From: Chloroflexota bacterium
Lineage (GTDB): Bacteria; Chloroflexota; Dehalococcoidia; JACPPY01
Length of the DNA stretch: 47,136 bases
Reading direction: 5' to 3'
NCBI GenBank assembly: GCA_016190755.1
Contig: JACPPY010000001.1
Span: forward strand, 1-47,136
The notes beneath the pieces were generated by a model, which did no database searches, was not told where the DNA came from, and was given only the letters and a program-made list of their open reading frames with translations. This document shows positions 8,995-16,092 of the stretch, piece after piece. The position numbers and the translations under genes are program-made. How positions within the stretch are numbered: the stretch's first letter is position 1; each line of letters begins with the position of its first letter.

Positions 8995-9035
8995 ATGGCC
9001 CGTCGGGGATAACCCCAGCAGGCCATTTTTGCTTT
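8995..9035 (+). terminator. rho-independent terminator after tRNA-Thr
   Basis: ATGGCC at 8995-9000 pairs with GGCCAT at 9021-9026, with an inner GGG/CCC pairing, followed by TTTTTGCTTTT. It lies 16 bases beyond the tRNA CCA, inside the element's left edge, so the element supplies the terminator for the tRNA transcript and shields its own 3' integrase end. Confidence 0.8.
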
Positions 9036-9037
9036 TC

Positions 9038-9069
9038 TTCTAACCGAATTCTAACCAACGGTTCTAACA
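9038..9069 (+). repeat. left arm-type repeats TTCTAACC x3
   Basis: TTCTAACC occurs at 9038 and 9049 and TTCTAACA at 9062, all in the same orientation, the first two 11 bases apart (one helical turn). The same pattern recurs near the right end of the island. Such short repeats beside the core site are typical of integrase arm-binding sites; binding itself is inferred. They overlap the 3' end of the integrase gene. Confidence 0.6.
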
Positions 9070-10227
9070 ACCTGTTCTGGCGCATTCGCCTGGGCCATGG
9101 CATCGTCGAAGGCTAAAGCGGCCTTTTCTGCGAGGCCTGGGAGCAGGTGAGAATAGGTGTCCAGAGTAAAGGATGTGGACGAGTGGCCCAATCTCTCGGA
9201 TATAGCCTTGATGTTGACGCCCTGCTTTAACAGGATCGAGGCGTGAGAGTGACGCAGGCAGTGTAGGTGAACATCTGAAAGGCCACATCTCCTAGCTATC
9301 TTCTTAAAAGCCGTGCTAATGCCGTCCGGGAGCATCGGCATTCCATCGGCATAAAGGAACACCAAGTCATCGTCGGTGAGCGTCTTCCCGATTTCATTCA
9401 TGGCCGCTTCTTGCTTGTCGTGGTAGGCTCTCATCGCAAGGGCCATTCTTGGCGTGAGCGCAACGGTGCGCCGGGAACGCGCCGACTTGGGTTCCGCGAA
9501 GGTGATCTTGCCACCCTTAAGGACATGCATCGAGCGACGGACTATCAAGGCACATCCGAGTAGGTCGATGTCTTTCCAAGCCAGTGCCAAGAGTTCGGAT
9601 CGCCGCAAGCCTGTGGCAGCGTCAAGTTCGAAAAGAGTTCGATACGGCGTGCCGTTGCATGCCTCCAAGAAGGTGACAAGCTCGGCCCCGTCCATGGCCC
9701 GCATTTCCTTGCGGCGAGTCTTAGGCGGGTCAATGCACGTCGCAACGTTCCTTGGGCACAAGCCCCCAGCGCATAGCATGGTTCAAGCCTTCCGATATGA
9801 GCCTGTGCGCGTGCTTCACCGTCATGGGAGACAGACCGCCCTTGCCATTTGCGCGGCCCTTTTCCAGCATTTGCCGATAAGCTGTCTGTAGATGTGCCGG
9901 CTGAAGCTGCTTGAGAGGCACATGGCCTATATATGGGTCTATGTACTGGCGTACCTTCTGGCGATAGCCTTCAAGAGTACGGGGCCTGACGTTCACGGCT
10001 GCATAGTCAGCTAACCAACGTTGGAAGAATTGGCCCACAGTCTGCTTTGTCGGCTTTACAAAAACGCCGTTGTTGTATTGGTGCACCAACTCAATGAGAC
10101 GTTCCTCGCCCCGCTTCTCATTAGGACCAACGGCAACCCACTTCGGGTGTCGCTTACCGTCCGCACCCCGGCCCATATCCAGGACTGCATAGTAATTGTT
10201 CCCTTTTTTGACTAAGCTGCCTCTCAT
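9051..10227 (-). pseudogene. tyrosine site-specific integrase, disrupted by one frameshift
   Basis: Two ORFs form one phage-type tyrosine integrase of about 390 aa. The N-terminal piece (9730-10227) has the arm-binding beta domain and the SAM-like core-binding domain. The C-terminal piece (9051-9779) has the catalytic domain with R in TGLRRSE, HCLRH, LGHSS and the nucleophile Tyr in DTYSHL, so all catalytic residues are present. Homology crosses from ...WGLVPK in one frame to NVATCIDPPK in the next; one extra G near 9750 explains the break. The first piece then ends at a stop after CDVH. This is either a real inactivating mutation or a sequencing error. The gene points away from the rest of the island, with its 3' end at attL, as in many satellites and prophages. 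Confidence 0.88.
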
Positions 10228-10229
10228 TG

Positions 10230-11276
10230 TTATTCCTCCCTGCTTTCGTTAGTTGTCTTCTCGGACGTTTCGTTCTCCGGAACTTCGTAGCCAACTGACC
10301 TCAGAAGATCGGGCGGGATACTGGCGACAGCAGTTGGCTCAAGCGCCAAATTCTCCTTCCACTTCTGTCGCCAATCTGTCTTGCTCCATTCCTTCAACTG
10401 CCGGGCGATTGTCTTCCGATCCTCAATAGGCAGGTCATTCCATTTTGGTGCCTTCCCCAGATACTGCAGGCAAATAGCGTATATCCACTCGGATTCTTCG
10501 GATAGCCCCTCTTCTTGTTGCTGTGCCTGTACCTGTTGCAGCCATGGGCCGTCTTGCCAGTCGAATGTCTGCAGCCCGACAGCCACTTCAGCCGAAAAGC
10601 TAGGCACGTTCATAAAAGTTGGCTTATCAGGTTCTTCTGCCCGACGTACCAATTCCTCTGGCGATATGTCAGATTGAGACGGAACAGCGCGTATGGATTG
10701 CGCCACTTGCCCTTGCCAAAAACCTAAGGCTTGCGCAGCATCAAGATCAGCGGTGCTCACCGGTGCCGCTGGTCCTTCTAAGATGCCTGTGATGTATTCT
10801 CGGGTCGCATACCTCCAACCCCAATACAACATGTATTGGATGCGGTTCGGACTCTTAATATGTGCGAACATTGGTCGTAACCGGGCTATCCACTGGGCCT
10901 GGCGCACTGTGAGAGGTCGACCGAGAGCCAATGAGAGTTTCCACGCAGCGAACAGGTCAGGAACGGCATCAGCGGGAATTTCCGGGTGTTGGACAAGCGA
11001 GCCAAGTTCCCACGGCTTATCCACCTCGAACCCAGCCTCGACACGAGGCCATATCTCCGCTAGCCACCCCTCAACAGTTCTTTGGGCAGGAATGAATACA
11101 GATTGGATGGGAATGCGTTTCTCCTTGACCTCTTCAGTGACCCTTTGCTTAAACATGCGATAGAACTGTGACCCAGTAGGCTTTGGCTTATGGTCTCGCC
11201 ACAGTTTTTCACATATCGTCGCGGCTGTTGTCCTCAGAGGGTTTGGCTTTCTGTCCCTCCTTGTCCTATTCCCCAC
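10230..11276 (-). CDS. hypothetical island protein, 348 aa
   Basis: I do not recognise this protein. It is soluble, with a basic N-terminus (MGNRTRRDRK), many Trp residues, a central stretch (about 85-160) that reads like helices (RQAQWIARLRPMF) and an acidic, low-complexity tail rich in Glu and Ser. There is no clear catalytic motif, membrane segment or helix-turn-helix. It lies 2 bases upstream of the integrase on the same strand, so the two are probably one transcript, and it is divergent from the XRE regulator. In satellites this position often holds a master repressor or an integration accessory protein, but nothing in the sequence proves either role here. Confidence 0.7.
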   Translation of the reverse strand: MGNRTRRDRKPNPLRTTAATICEKLWRDHKPKPTGSQFYRMFKQRVTEEVKEKRIPIQSVFIPAQRTVEGWLAEIWPRVEAGFEVDKPWELGSLVQHPEIPADAVPDLFAAWKLSLALGRPLTVRQAQWIARLRPMFAHIKSPNRIQYMLYWGWRYATREYITGILEGPAAPVSTADLDAAQALGFWQGQVAQSIRAVPSQSDISPEELVRRAEEPDKPTFMNVPSFSAEVAVGLQTFDWQDGPWLQQVQAQQQEEGLSEESEWIYAICLQYLGKAPKWNDLPIEDRKTIARQLKEWSKTDWRQKWKENLALEPTAVASIPPDLLRSVGYEVPENETSEKTTNESREE

Positions 11277-11300
11277 TGGTGACTCCTTTCAGTTCGCTAT

Positions 11301-11335
11301 GGCATAAGTCGCATAGTTGCATAGCTATACATTGC
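11301..11335. promoter_or_regulatory. operator-like repeats in the divergent control region
   Basis: The 170-base gap between the integrase operon and the XRE gene contains GCATAG twice with an 8- to 9-base period and the perfect palindrome ATAGCTAT (11321-11328). This is the right place for a repressor-controlled genetic switch. No strong sigma-70 promoter is evident to me; operator function is inferred. Confidence 0.35.
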
Positions 11336-11450
11336 GCTGCAGCACAGATTTAATTGTCTTGCGGAACACATATACGTTAACATGGGAGCCATGGTAACAC
11401 GCGGACGGCACCAAGTCAATACACAAAGGTCAAAGGGGGAATGCCACAAA

Positions 11451-11699
11451 ATGGACGGAAATCGGATTCGTGAGCTCAGGACAAAGAGGGGATGGAACCA
11501 ACGGATGCTTGCCGAAAGGGCTCACACGCCGCAGGCTTGGATTTCGGCTCTCGAACTCGGAAAAGTGAAACCCTGGGGGGCAGTGGTCAAAAGGCTGTCC
11601 AAGGCGCTCAGGGTAAAGGCTGAGGAGTTGTTCCCGGATCGAATGGAGGCAATTGATGAACGAGCAGAATCCAGAACGATTGACATTGACTGTCGCTGA
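11451..11699 (+). CDS. XRE/Cro-like helix-turn-helix regulator
   Basis: An 82-aa DNA-binding protein made of one HTH_3 domain: RIRELRTKRGWNQRMLAER is the first helix and turn and TPQAWISALELGKVKP the recognition region. The ORF track starts 23 codons earlier; I prefer this ATG because the domain begins here, although the purine-rich AAAGGGGG lies rather far (13 bases) upstream. It is the first rightward gene of the island and faces the integrase operon, the usual position of a phage- or satellite-type repressor or Cro analogue. It overlaps the next gene by 44 bases. Confidence 0.8.
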   Translation: MDGNRIRELRTKRGWNQRMLAERAHTPQAWISALELGKVKPWGAVVKRLSKALRVKAEELFPDRMEAIDERAESRTIDIDCR

Positions 11700-11859
11700 G
11701 GTCCAGAAAGCTTTGGGCCTCTCCAAAAGCACCGTCCTTAACATGATCCACGAGGGCCGAATACGGAGCGTGCGTGCGGGATCAAAGCGACTTTTGATTC
11801 CAAAGTCTGCCCTTGCTGAATTTTTGGGCGGCACAGCAAAGCCAGCGGGGGTAGCGTAA
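11656..11859 (+). CDS. excisionase-type helix-turn-helix protein (HTH_17/AlpA-like)
   Basis: A 67-aa protein with a winged helix domain of the excisionase/MerR-like HTH_17 class: LTVAEVQKALGLSKSTVLNMIHEGRI, then SVRAGSKRLLIPKSALAEFL. Such proteins direct excision as Xis or activate satellite genes as AlpA. The ATG at 11656 is preceded by GGAGG at 6 bases and is better than the TTG just upstream. It follows and overlaps the XRE gene, so the two are translationally linked. Regulator versus recombination directionality factor cannot be told apart by eye. Confidence 0.8.
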   Translation: MNEQNPERLTLTVAEVQKALGLSKSTVLNMIHEGRIRSVRAGSKRLLIPKSALAEFLGGTAKPAGVA

Positions 11860-12507
11860 TTGGGAAACGGGACATGTGACTGCTGCGGCCAAGTACACCC
11901 CAGCGAGGAAGTTGATATCTTCTGCATGCCTTCCCTACCTACAGATATCCGGCGCACACCTGATATCGACCTCACAGGCGAGTTTGACTATCTGCTGCGA
12001 GAAATGTGCGAACTAGGGGACGCACGAATCATGGAAGATGGCGGCGTAACGCTCTGGCGGCTGGGATGCCTGAAAGACGAATACGACAGGCGTATGAGGC
12101 TCTCGAAGTCGGGTGGGCCATCGGTAAAGACGTTGAATGTCTCCGAGGTAGCCAAGGATATTAAGGCACGTATGTCCGGAGATCGATTCATAAGCCTGGT
12201 CGAAAGCGCGACAGATGCCGTAGTGCTGAAGAAGGGCACCCGATACTGGGGCACATGCCCGGCACACACAGATAAGCACCCTTCCCTATGTGTTTTTCCT
12301 GACAAATGCCGCTGTCATTGCTTTCAGTGTCATAGTCGCTGGGACGTGTTCGACATGGTTATGTGCTTCCCGCCTCATATCTCCAGCTTCACCGAAGCGG
12401 TGCAATATGTGGGCTCGTTGGCCGGCATCGATATTACCGTCCAGCGAATGCAGCTGGTACGCAGCAACCTAGAACTAGCAAAAGGGGTGACGCTTGTCAG
12501 AAGTTAA
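11860..12507 (+). CDS. CHC2 zinc-finger primase fragment-like protein
   Basis: A 215-aa protein with a DnaG-type CHC2 zinc finger in its second half: GTCPAHTDKHPSL supplies Cys and His and CRCHCFQCHSRWDV supplies the CxxC pair, followed by the helix pattern typical of primase N-terminal domains. The TOPRIM catalytic domain of DnaG is absent. The N-terminus holds another Cys pair (CDCC). The start is TTG immediately after the upstream stop. It overlaps the DUF3987 ATPase by 14 bases, so the two probably make a split initiation module for replication of the island. It may recruit a host primase; that is inference. Confidence 0.72.
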   Translation: MGNGTCDCCGQVHPSEEVDIFCMPSLPTDIRRTPDIDLTGEFDYLLREMCELGDARIMEDGGVTLWRLGCLKDEYDRRMRLSKSGGPSVKTLNVSEVAKDIKARMSGDRFISLVESATDAVVLKKGTRYWGTCPAHTDKHPSLCVFPDKCRCHCFQCHSRWDVFDMVMCFPPHISSFTEAVQYVGSLAGIDITVQRMQLVRSNLELAKGVTLVRS

Positions 12508-13825
12508 GCTTGATCTGGAAGCACTGGAGATAGGGCCGGAAGTCACAGCGGAACAAATCAGAGCAGCACTTCAAGAGAAGTTTGCTCGCAATGGCAACCA
12601 CAATGAGCAGACATGGCCCGAACCACTACAGCCGGAAGCACTGCATGGACTCGCCGGTGATGTAGTGCGGAGCATTGATCCGCATACAGAGGCAGACAAG
12701 GCAGCTATCCTGATGACGTTCCTGGTTTACTTCGGCAATGCAGTGGGAAGAGGCCCACATGGTGTAGCAGAGCAGGACAGGCACGGCTGCAACCTCTTCG
12801 TCAATCTTGTGGGAGAGACTTCGAAGGGACGCAAGGGCTCAAGCCAAGGGCATATCCGTGAGTTGTTCGCAAGGGTTGATCCTACCTGGACGGACAATAA
12901 TGTACTCTCGGGGCTATCCAGTGGCGAGGGCTTGATTGCGGCAGTGCGGGACCGCGTGACGCGGGTGAAGGATGGCGAAGAGGAAGTAATCGACCCGGGC
13001 GTTTCAGATAAACGACTGCTCGTGGCTGAGTCCGAATTCGCCGGAGCTCTCAAGGTAATGAGCAGAGAGGGCAATACCCTTAGCGCCATCTTACGCCAAG
13101 CCTTCGACAGTGGAACGCTTCGAATCCTCACCAAGAACTCGCCAGCAAAGGCCACAGGCGCCCACATCTCGATATTGGGCCACGTGACCAAGACCGAACT
13201 GCTTCGATATCTCAATGACACAGAGTACGCGAATGGTTTTGCCAACCGCTTCCTGTGGGTGTGCGTCAAGCGAAGCAAAGTCTTACCCGAGGGCGGCGGC
13301 ATTGTGGATCACTCGAACCTGATCCCGCGTCTGAGGGAAGCATTGGAAAAGGCCCGAAGACTGGACGTTATCAGGCGTAACGAGGAAGCTAGGGAAATAT
13401 GGGCAGCGGTCTATCCTTCACTATCTGACGGTAAGCCGGGACTATTTGGAGCAGTGACAGCCAGGGCGGAAGCGCTGGTGCTGCGATTGTCTGTGCTGTA
13501 TGCCGCGCTGGACGGAAGCCCAGAGATCAAGGGCGAGCACCTGAGGGCAGCTCTGGCAGCTTGGGAATACTCCGAGCAATCAGCGGCCTATATCTTCGGC
13601 GGCACGATCGGAGACCCCATATCAGACAAGGCTCTTGCGCTATTGCGAGGCAGTGAAGGCAAGGTGGCCAAAGGCGACCTGTTCAAACTGTTCAAAGGGC
13701 ATGTGGCGGCTGAGCGATTGGACCAGGCTCTAAGGATACTCAAAGAGCGCGGTCTTGTTGACTACCAGACGGTCGATACTGGCGGACGACCGGGCGAGTA
13801 CTGGGAGGCAGTCCATGGGACTTAA
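12494..13825 (+). CDS. DUF3987 family replication ATPase/helicase-like protein
   Basis: A 443-aa protein of the DUF3987 type, found in phages, satellites and plasmids next to primase modules. A P-loop-like stretch GETSKGRKGSS follows a hydrophobic strand (NLFVNLVG) near residue 110. Further family-like stretches are LLVAESEFAGALKVMSREGNTLSAILRQAFDSG, split here by motif as VAESEFA and LRQAFDSGTL, and ANRFLWV near 255. The C-terminus has a winged-helix-like segment (KGDLFKLFKGHV). The start is TTG inside the preceding gene. Together with the CHC2 gene it is the best candidate for the island's replication initiator. Helicase activity is inferred from family context. Confidence 0.75.
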   Translation: MSEVKLDLEALEIGPEVTAEQIRAALQEKFARNGNHNEQTWPEPLQPEALHGLAGDVVRSIDPHTEADKAAILMTFLVYFGNAVGRGPHGVAEQDRHGCNLFVNLVGETSKGRKGSSQGHIRELFARVDPTWTDNNVLSGLSSGEGLIAAVRDRVTRVKDGEEEVIDPGVSDKRLLVAESEFAGALKVMSREGNTLSAILRQAFDSGTLRILTKNSPAKATGAHISILGHVTKTELLRYLNDTEYANGFANRFLWVCVKRSKVLPEGGGIVDHSNLIPRLREALEKARRLDVIRRNEEAREIWAAVYPSLSDGKPGLFGAVTARAEALVLRLSVLYAALDGSPEIKGEHLRAALAAWEYSEQSAAYIFGGTIGDPISDKALALLRGSEGKVAKGDLFKLFKGHVAAERLDQALRILKERGLVDYQTVDTGGRPGEYWEAVHGT

Positions 13826-13838
13826 TTCTCTTTATTCT

Positions 13839-13934
13839 CTTTATTCGCATCAGGAGGAAGCATGGGCCGATATCTAGACATTGCCAACAAGGTTACCAGT
13901 GAGAATGAGAATAAAGCGAGTAAAGCGAATAAAG
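13839..13934. repeat. 10-bp inverted repeat with AATAAAG units around a start codon
   Basis: CTTTATTCGC (13839-13848) and its exact complement GCGAATAAAG (13925-13934) flank the ribosome binding site and start of the next gene. Each arm lies in a small array: TTCTCTTTA twice on the left, AATAAAGCG / AGTAAAGCG / AATAAAG on the right. It could be a translation-control hairpin, protein-binding iterons or part of a replication origin just after the DUF3987 gene. I cannot choose between these. Confidence 0.5.
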
Positions 13935-14266
13935 GTCAGGCATCTCCGCCCGTTGGTCACAGACTGAGGTATCCAAATCGGCCAACGGACAATACGGAGG
14001 CCCAGGAGATTGCCCACATGGTAGCCACTCAAGGCATTGTACTCCTGTGGAGCGAGACCATGGGCGACCTCATAGCCTTCTATCGCGATGAGGACAGCCA
14101 ATGCCTGATACCTCCGGGCTTTGTCCCTTATAGCAGTGATGAACTCAGGGAACTATTTGGCGGCGACGGCAAGGAATTGTCTATTGAACACATAAGGCTG
14201 GTACATGCGGCCAAGAAAGCAGCTGGGGGTGAAGTGATAACACAGAAAGGATCGTTACATGACTAG
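13862..14266 (+). CDS. hypothetical island protein, 134 aa
   Basis: Not recognised. The N-terminus is polar and repetitive (ENENKASKANKG), encoded by the AATAAAG repeat array. A folded-looking part (about 48-95) follows with IVLLWSETMGDLIAFYRDED, then an acidic helix near the C-terminus. The ATG has a strong Shine-Dalgarno (AGGAGGAAGC). It lies 36 bases after the DUF3987 gene and overlaps the next gene by 8 bases, so it belongs to the same operon. Its size and place suggest a replication or regulatory accessory protein, without proof. Confidence 0.65.
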   Translation: MGRYLDIANKVTSENENKASKANKGQASPPVGHRLRYPNRPTDNTEAQEIAHMVATQGIVLLWSETMGDLIAFYRDEDSQCLIPPGFVPYSSDELRELFGGDGKELSIEHIRLVHAAKKAAGGEVITQKGSLHD

Positions 14267-14552
14267 CTCATCGTTGACTTTCGAGCAGCTTTGCCAACTG
14301 GAACCCGGCCTTAAGACACTGTACGACGAAGTTAAGGCAATATCCCGCAAGGGCAATCCGAAGTTCTGCCCAAACTCGGTTTGGTATGGCTACGGCAATT
14401 GCGAGGCTGGGTTCAAATACCGCATGAGTCGCCTAGTTGGGCTTCACAGAAAGCCAGCGGATCCCGTCTTGAGTTCGAGCCGGGCATATGACGTCTGCTA
14501 TGCGGTGCTCTATGGCGCTTTGAAAGGTAACAGCCATGGTAACCACCAGTAA
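14259..14552 (+). CDS. hypothetical island protein, 97 aa
   Basis: Not recognised. A small soluble protein with four cysteines (FCPN, GNCEAGF, DVCYAV and a Leu-Cys near the start), a basic patch RMSRLVGLHRKP and the short motif SVWYGYGNCEAGFKYRM. Cys spacing does not fit a standard zinc finger. It overlaps the preceding gene by 8 bases and ends the replication-side operon before a 200-base gap. The coding call rests on position and overlap. Confidence 0.6.
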   Translation: MTSSSLTFEQLCQLEPGLKTLYDEVKAISRKGNPKFCPNSVWYGYGNCEAGFKYRMSRLVGLHRKPADPVLSSSRAYDVCYAVLYGALKGNSHGNHQ

Positions 14553-14621
14553 CAAGCCTTCACGTACTATGCAGGGCTGTCCTGGATGCATGGCTGGTGC
14601 TCCGGTTCAATATGACGCCTA

Positions 14622-14637
14622 TTCTTAAACATAAGAA
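14622..14637. repeat. short perfect hairpin TTCTTA-AACA-TAAGAA in an intergenic gap
   Basis: A six-base-pair perfect inverted repeat with a 4-base loop lies in the 203-base gap after the 97-aa gene. There is no T tract on the plus strand, so an operator is as likely as a terminator. Nothing else is evident in the gap. Confidence 0.3.
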
Positions 14638-14755
14638 AATCGGGTAGGTGAGGTTAGGTTGTTTCGATACCTGCTGCAAACTCAAAGGGAGTTGGATAGG
14701 GTTTGAGAAATACCAAATGGAATTTTTGGGTCGTATCTAAAATAAGGATTTTTAG

Positions 14756-15067
14756 ATGGCGCACACTCAAGAAACAATCGTTAGCTTCATTGACGGTGAG
14801 GATTCAGCCAACATCTTCACGTGCTCCCGCCGCTGGCAGAGGCACTTGGCCAAGCTCGGGATTAACCCGAACCAGGGCAAGGGCGGGCACGACTACGTCG
14901 TGCCCAAGAGTTGGATAAAACTTCCGGGCCCACCGGCGAGACGATCCCAGACCCAGCGCGACGCCGCCCGGCGGAACGCTCAGGCGTTGCACAAAACAGG
15001 CCATCTTGCCGTATTGAACATGGCAGCCACTCAGGGTTCAGGGACGGAGATTCCTGCCGATGCCTAA
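14756..15067 (+). CDS. hypothetical island protein upstream of terS-like gene, 103 aa
   Basis: Not recognised. A basic protein of 103 aa. Residues 10-55 (SRRWQRHLAKLGINPNQGKGG, then HDYVVPKSWIK) look like a small helical DNA-binding unit, followed by an Arg-rich stretch RRSQTQRDAARRNAQ. The Shine-Dalgarno is weak (TAAGGAT). Its stop overlaps the start of the terminase-small-subunit-like gene by 8 bases, so the two are co-translated; a packaging-related or DNA-binding role is possible but unproven. Confidence 0.6.
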   Translation: MAHTQETIVSFIDGEDSANIFTCSRRWQRHLAKLGINPNQGKGGHDYVVPKSWIKLPGPPARRSQTQRDAARRNAQALHKTGHLAVLNMAATQGSGTEIPADA

Positions 15068-15440
15068 TCCTTCACGCCGAAGAGGCAACCCCCGCTGGAA
15101 CAATGGCTTGTCTCCGAACCCCAATGGCAGACCACGTGGTCAGACCACCTTTGAAGCCTTTTGCCAAAACCCTCAACGCTTTGTGCTTCGCCATCCCGGC
15201 CTCAGATGGGCGCGCTTCGCTCTTGGACTTTTGGAGCCACCTTATACCGGGGCAGCGGCGGCCAGGCGCGCAGGGTATAGTCCGAAGTCGGCCAGGTTCA
15301 TCGCTTCTCGATTACGGAGAAGGCCGATTGTCAGGGCTATGATTAGGGAGTTCAGGGAGATTACCAGCTCACGGATAGCATACGAGGAGTACAAAGCTTT
15401 TGGCTTTTTCAGGGGCAGACCGCCCAGCCAATGGCCATAG
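15060..15440 (+). CDS. terminase small subunit-like protein
   Basis: A 126-aa basic protein. The N-terminus has the short NPNGRPRG motif common in phage and mobile-element packaging or DUF5681-type proteins. The core GAAAARRAGYSPKSARFIAS, followed by RLRRRPIVRAMI, closely follows the DNA-binding helix-turn-helix of Terminase_2 small subunits (AAxxAGYSxxTAxxxGSRLLxxPxV). Small terminases recognise packaging sites. Here there is no large terminase, portal or capsid gene, a hallmark of satellites that redirect a helper phage's packaging. The match is by pattern recognition only; a generic HTH protein remains possible. Confidence 0.6.
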   Translation: MPNPSRRRGNPRWNNGLSPNPNGRPRGQTTFEAFCQNPQRFVLRHPGLRWARFALGLLEPPYTGAAAARRAGYSPKSARFIASRLRRRPIVRAMIREFREITSSRIAYEEYKAFGFFRGRPPSQWP

Positions 15441-15455
15441 AAGATATTAGATAAA

Positions 15456-15595
15456 AGTCAACGTTCCTGCTTGACTGGTAGTGTATGAGTTTGAACAGAA
15501 TGCTGAAAATCACTTCCGTAAGTAAAAGTCTCAGAATTATGTCCACTGCCCCTTGACGTCATATGCCGCAGGCCAATAAAGTCAACTTGACTGGT
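15456..15595. promoter_or_regulatory. repeated AGTCAA/TTGACT operator-like sites before the toxin-antitoxin pair
   Basis: AGTCAA-N9-TTGACT (15456-15476) and AGTCAA-C-TTGACT (15580-15592) are two inverted repeats of the same half-site. Both are followed by GGT and preceded by ATAAA. They lie in the 217-base gap upstream of the Panacea gene, fitting autoregulation of a toxin-antitoxin operon. TTGACT could also serve as -35 box, though I see no matching -10. Confidence 0.45.
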
Positions 15596-15657
15596 GCGAA
15601 CGCGGTGTGTGGTGATGTAGTGATTCAGGTGGATAGTTAGTAGTTTTAGAGGGTCAT

Positions 15658-16086
15658 ATGTTAACTGCGAGTGATGTTGCCCGCTATTTTCTTGCAAGCC
15701 AAGATGATGATTGTGGCGAACTGATCACTAATCTTAAGCTACAGAAGCTTTGCTACTATGCTCAGGGATTCAGTTTGGCTATTCGCAACGAGCCGCTGTT
15801 TGCCGACAGGATAGAGGCATGGAAGCATGGTCCTGTTATTCCTTCGTTGTGGCAGGAATATCGGGATTACGAATATAGACCTATAGATGTTCCGGAGGAT
15901 GTCGACTTCGACTTATACAACCAAGACACGAAAGACCTTTTGGATGAAGTCTATAACGTGTACGGTCAGTTCTCCGCCTGGAAGCTTCGCGATATGAGCC
16001 ACGAGGAACCGCCTTGGCGAGAAGCCAACGGTGGGGAGATTTCTATCGAGTCTATGAAGAAGTACTTCAAGACTCTCTTGAACTAG
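15658..16086 (+). CDS. Panacea/DUF4065 (SocA/GepA-like) antitoxin
   Basis: A 142-aa protein that is essentially one DUF4065 (Panacea) domain. It has the N-terminal DVARYFL, LKLQKLCYYAQGF and FADRIEAWKHGPVIPSLWQEY motifs typical of SocA and phage GepA proteins. Panacea domains act as chaperone-like antitoxins for many unrelated toxins, and SocA is a ClpXP adaptor that delivers SocB. It is followed after 6 bases by a probable toxin gene and preceded by repeated operator-like sites. In this island it is likely cargo for defence or maintenance; antitoxin activity is inferred from family and context. Confidence 0.85.
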   Translation: MLTASDVARYFLASQDDDCGELITNLKLQKLCYYAQGFSLAIRNEPLFADRIEAWKHGPVIPSLWQEYRDYEYRPIDVPEDVDFDLYNQDTKDLLDEVYNVYGQFSAWKLRDMSHEEPPWREANGGEISIESMKKYFKTLLN

Positions 16087-16092
16087 CTAGCC

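Noticed and set aside
8820-9103. Minus-strand ORFs crossing tRNA-Thr (reading SNRRPAVYE or GRNRTDGQ)
   Set aside because: These are antisense readings of the tRNA. Frames of this kind commonly appear beside tRNA genes and do not represent proteins.
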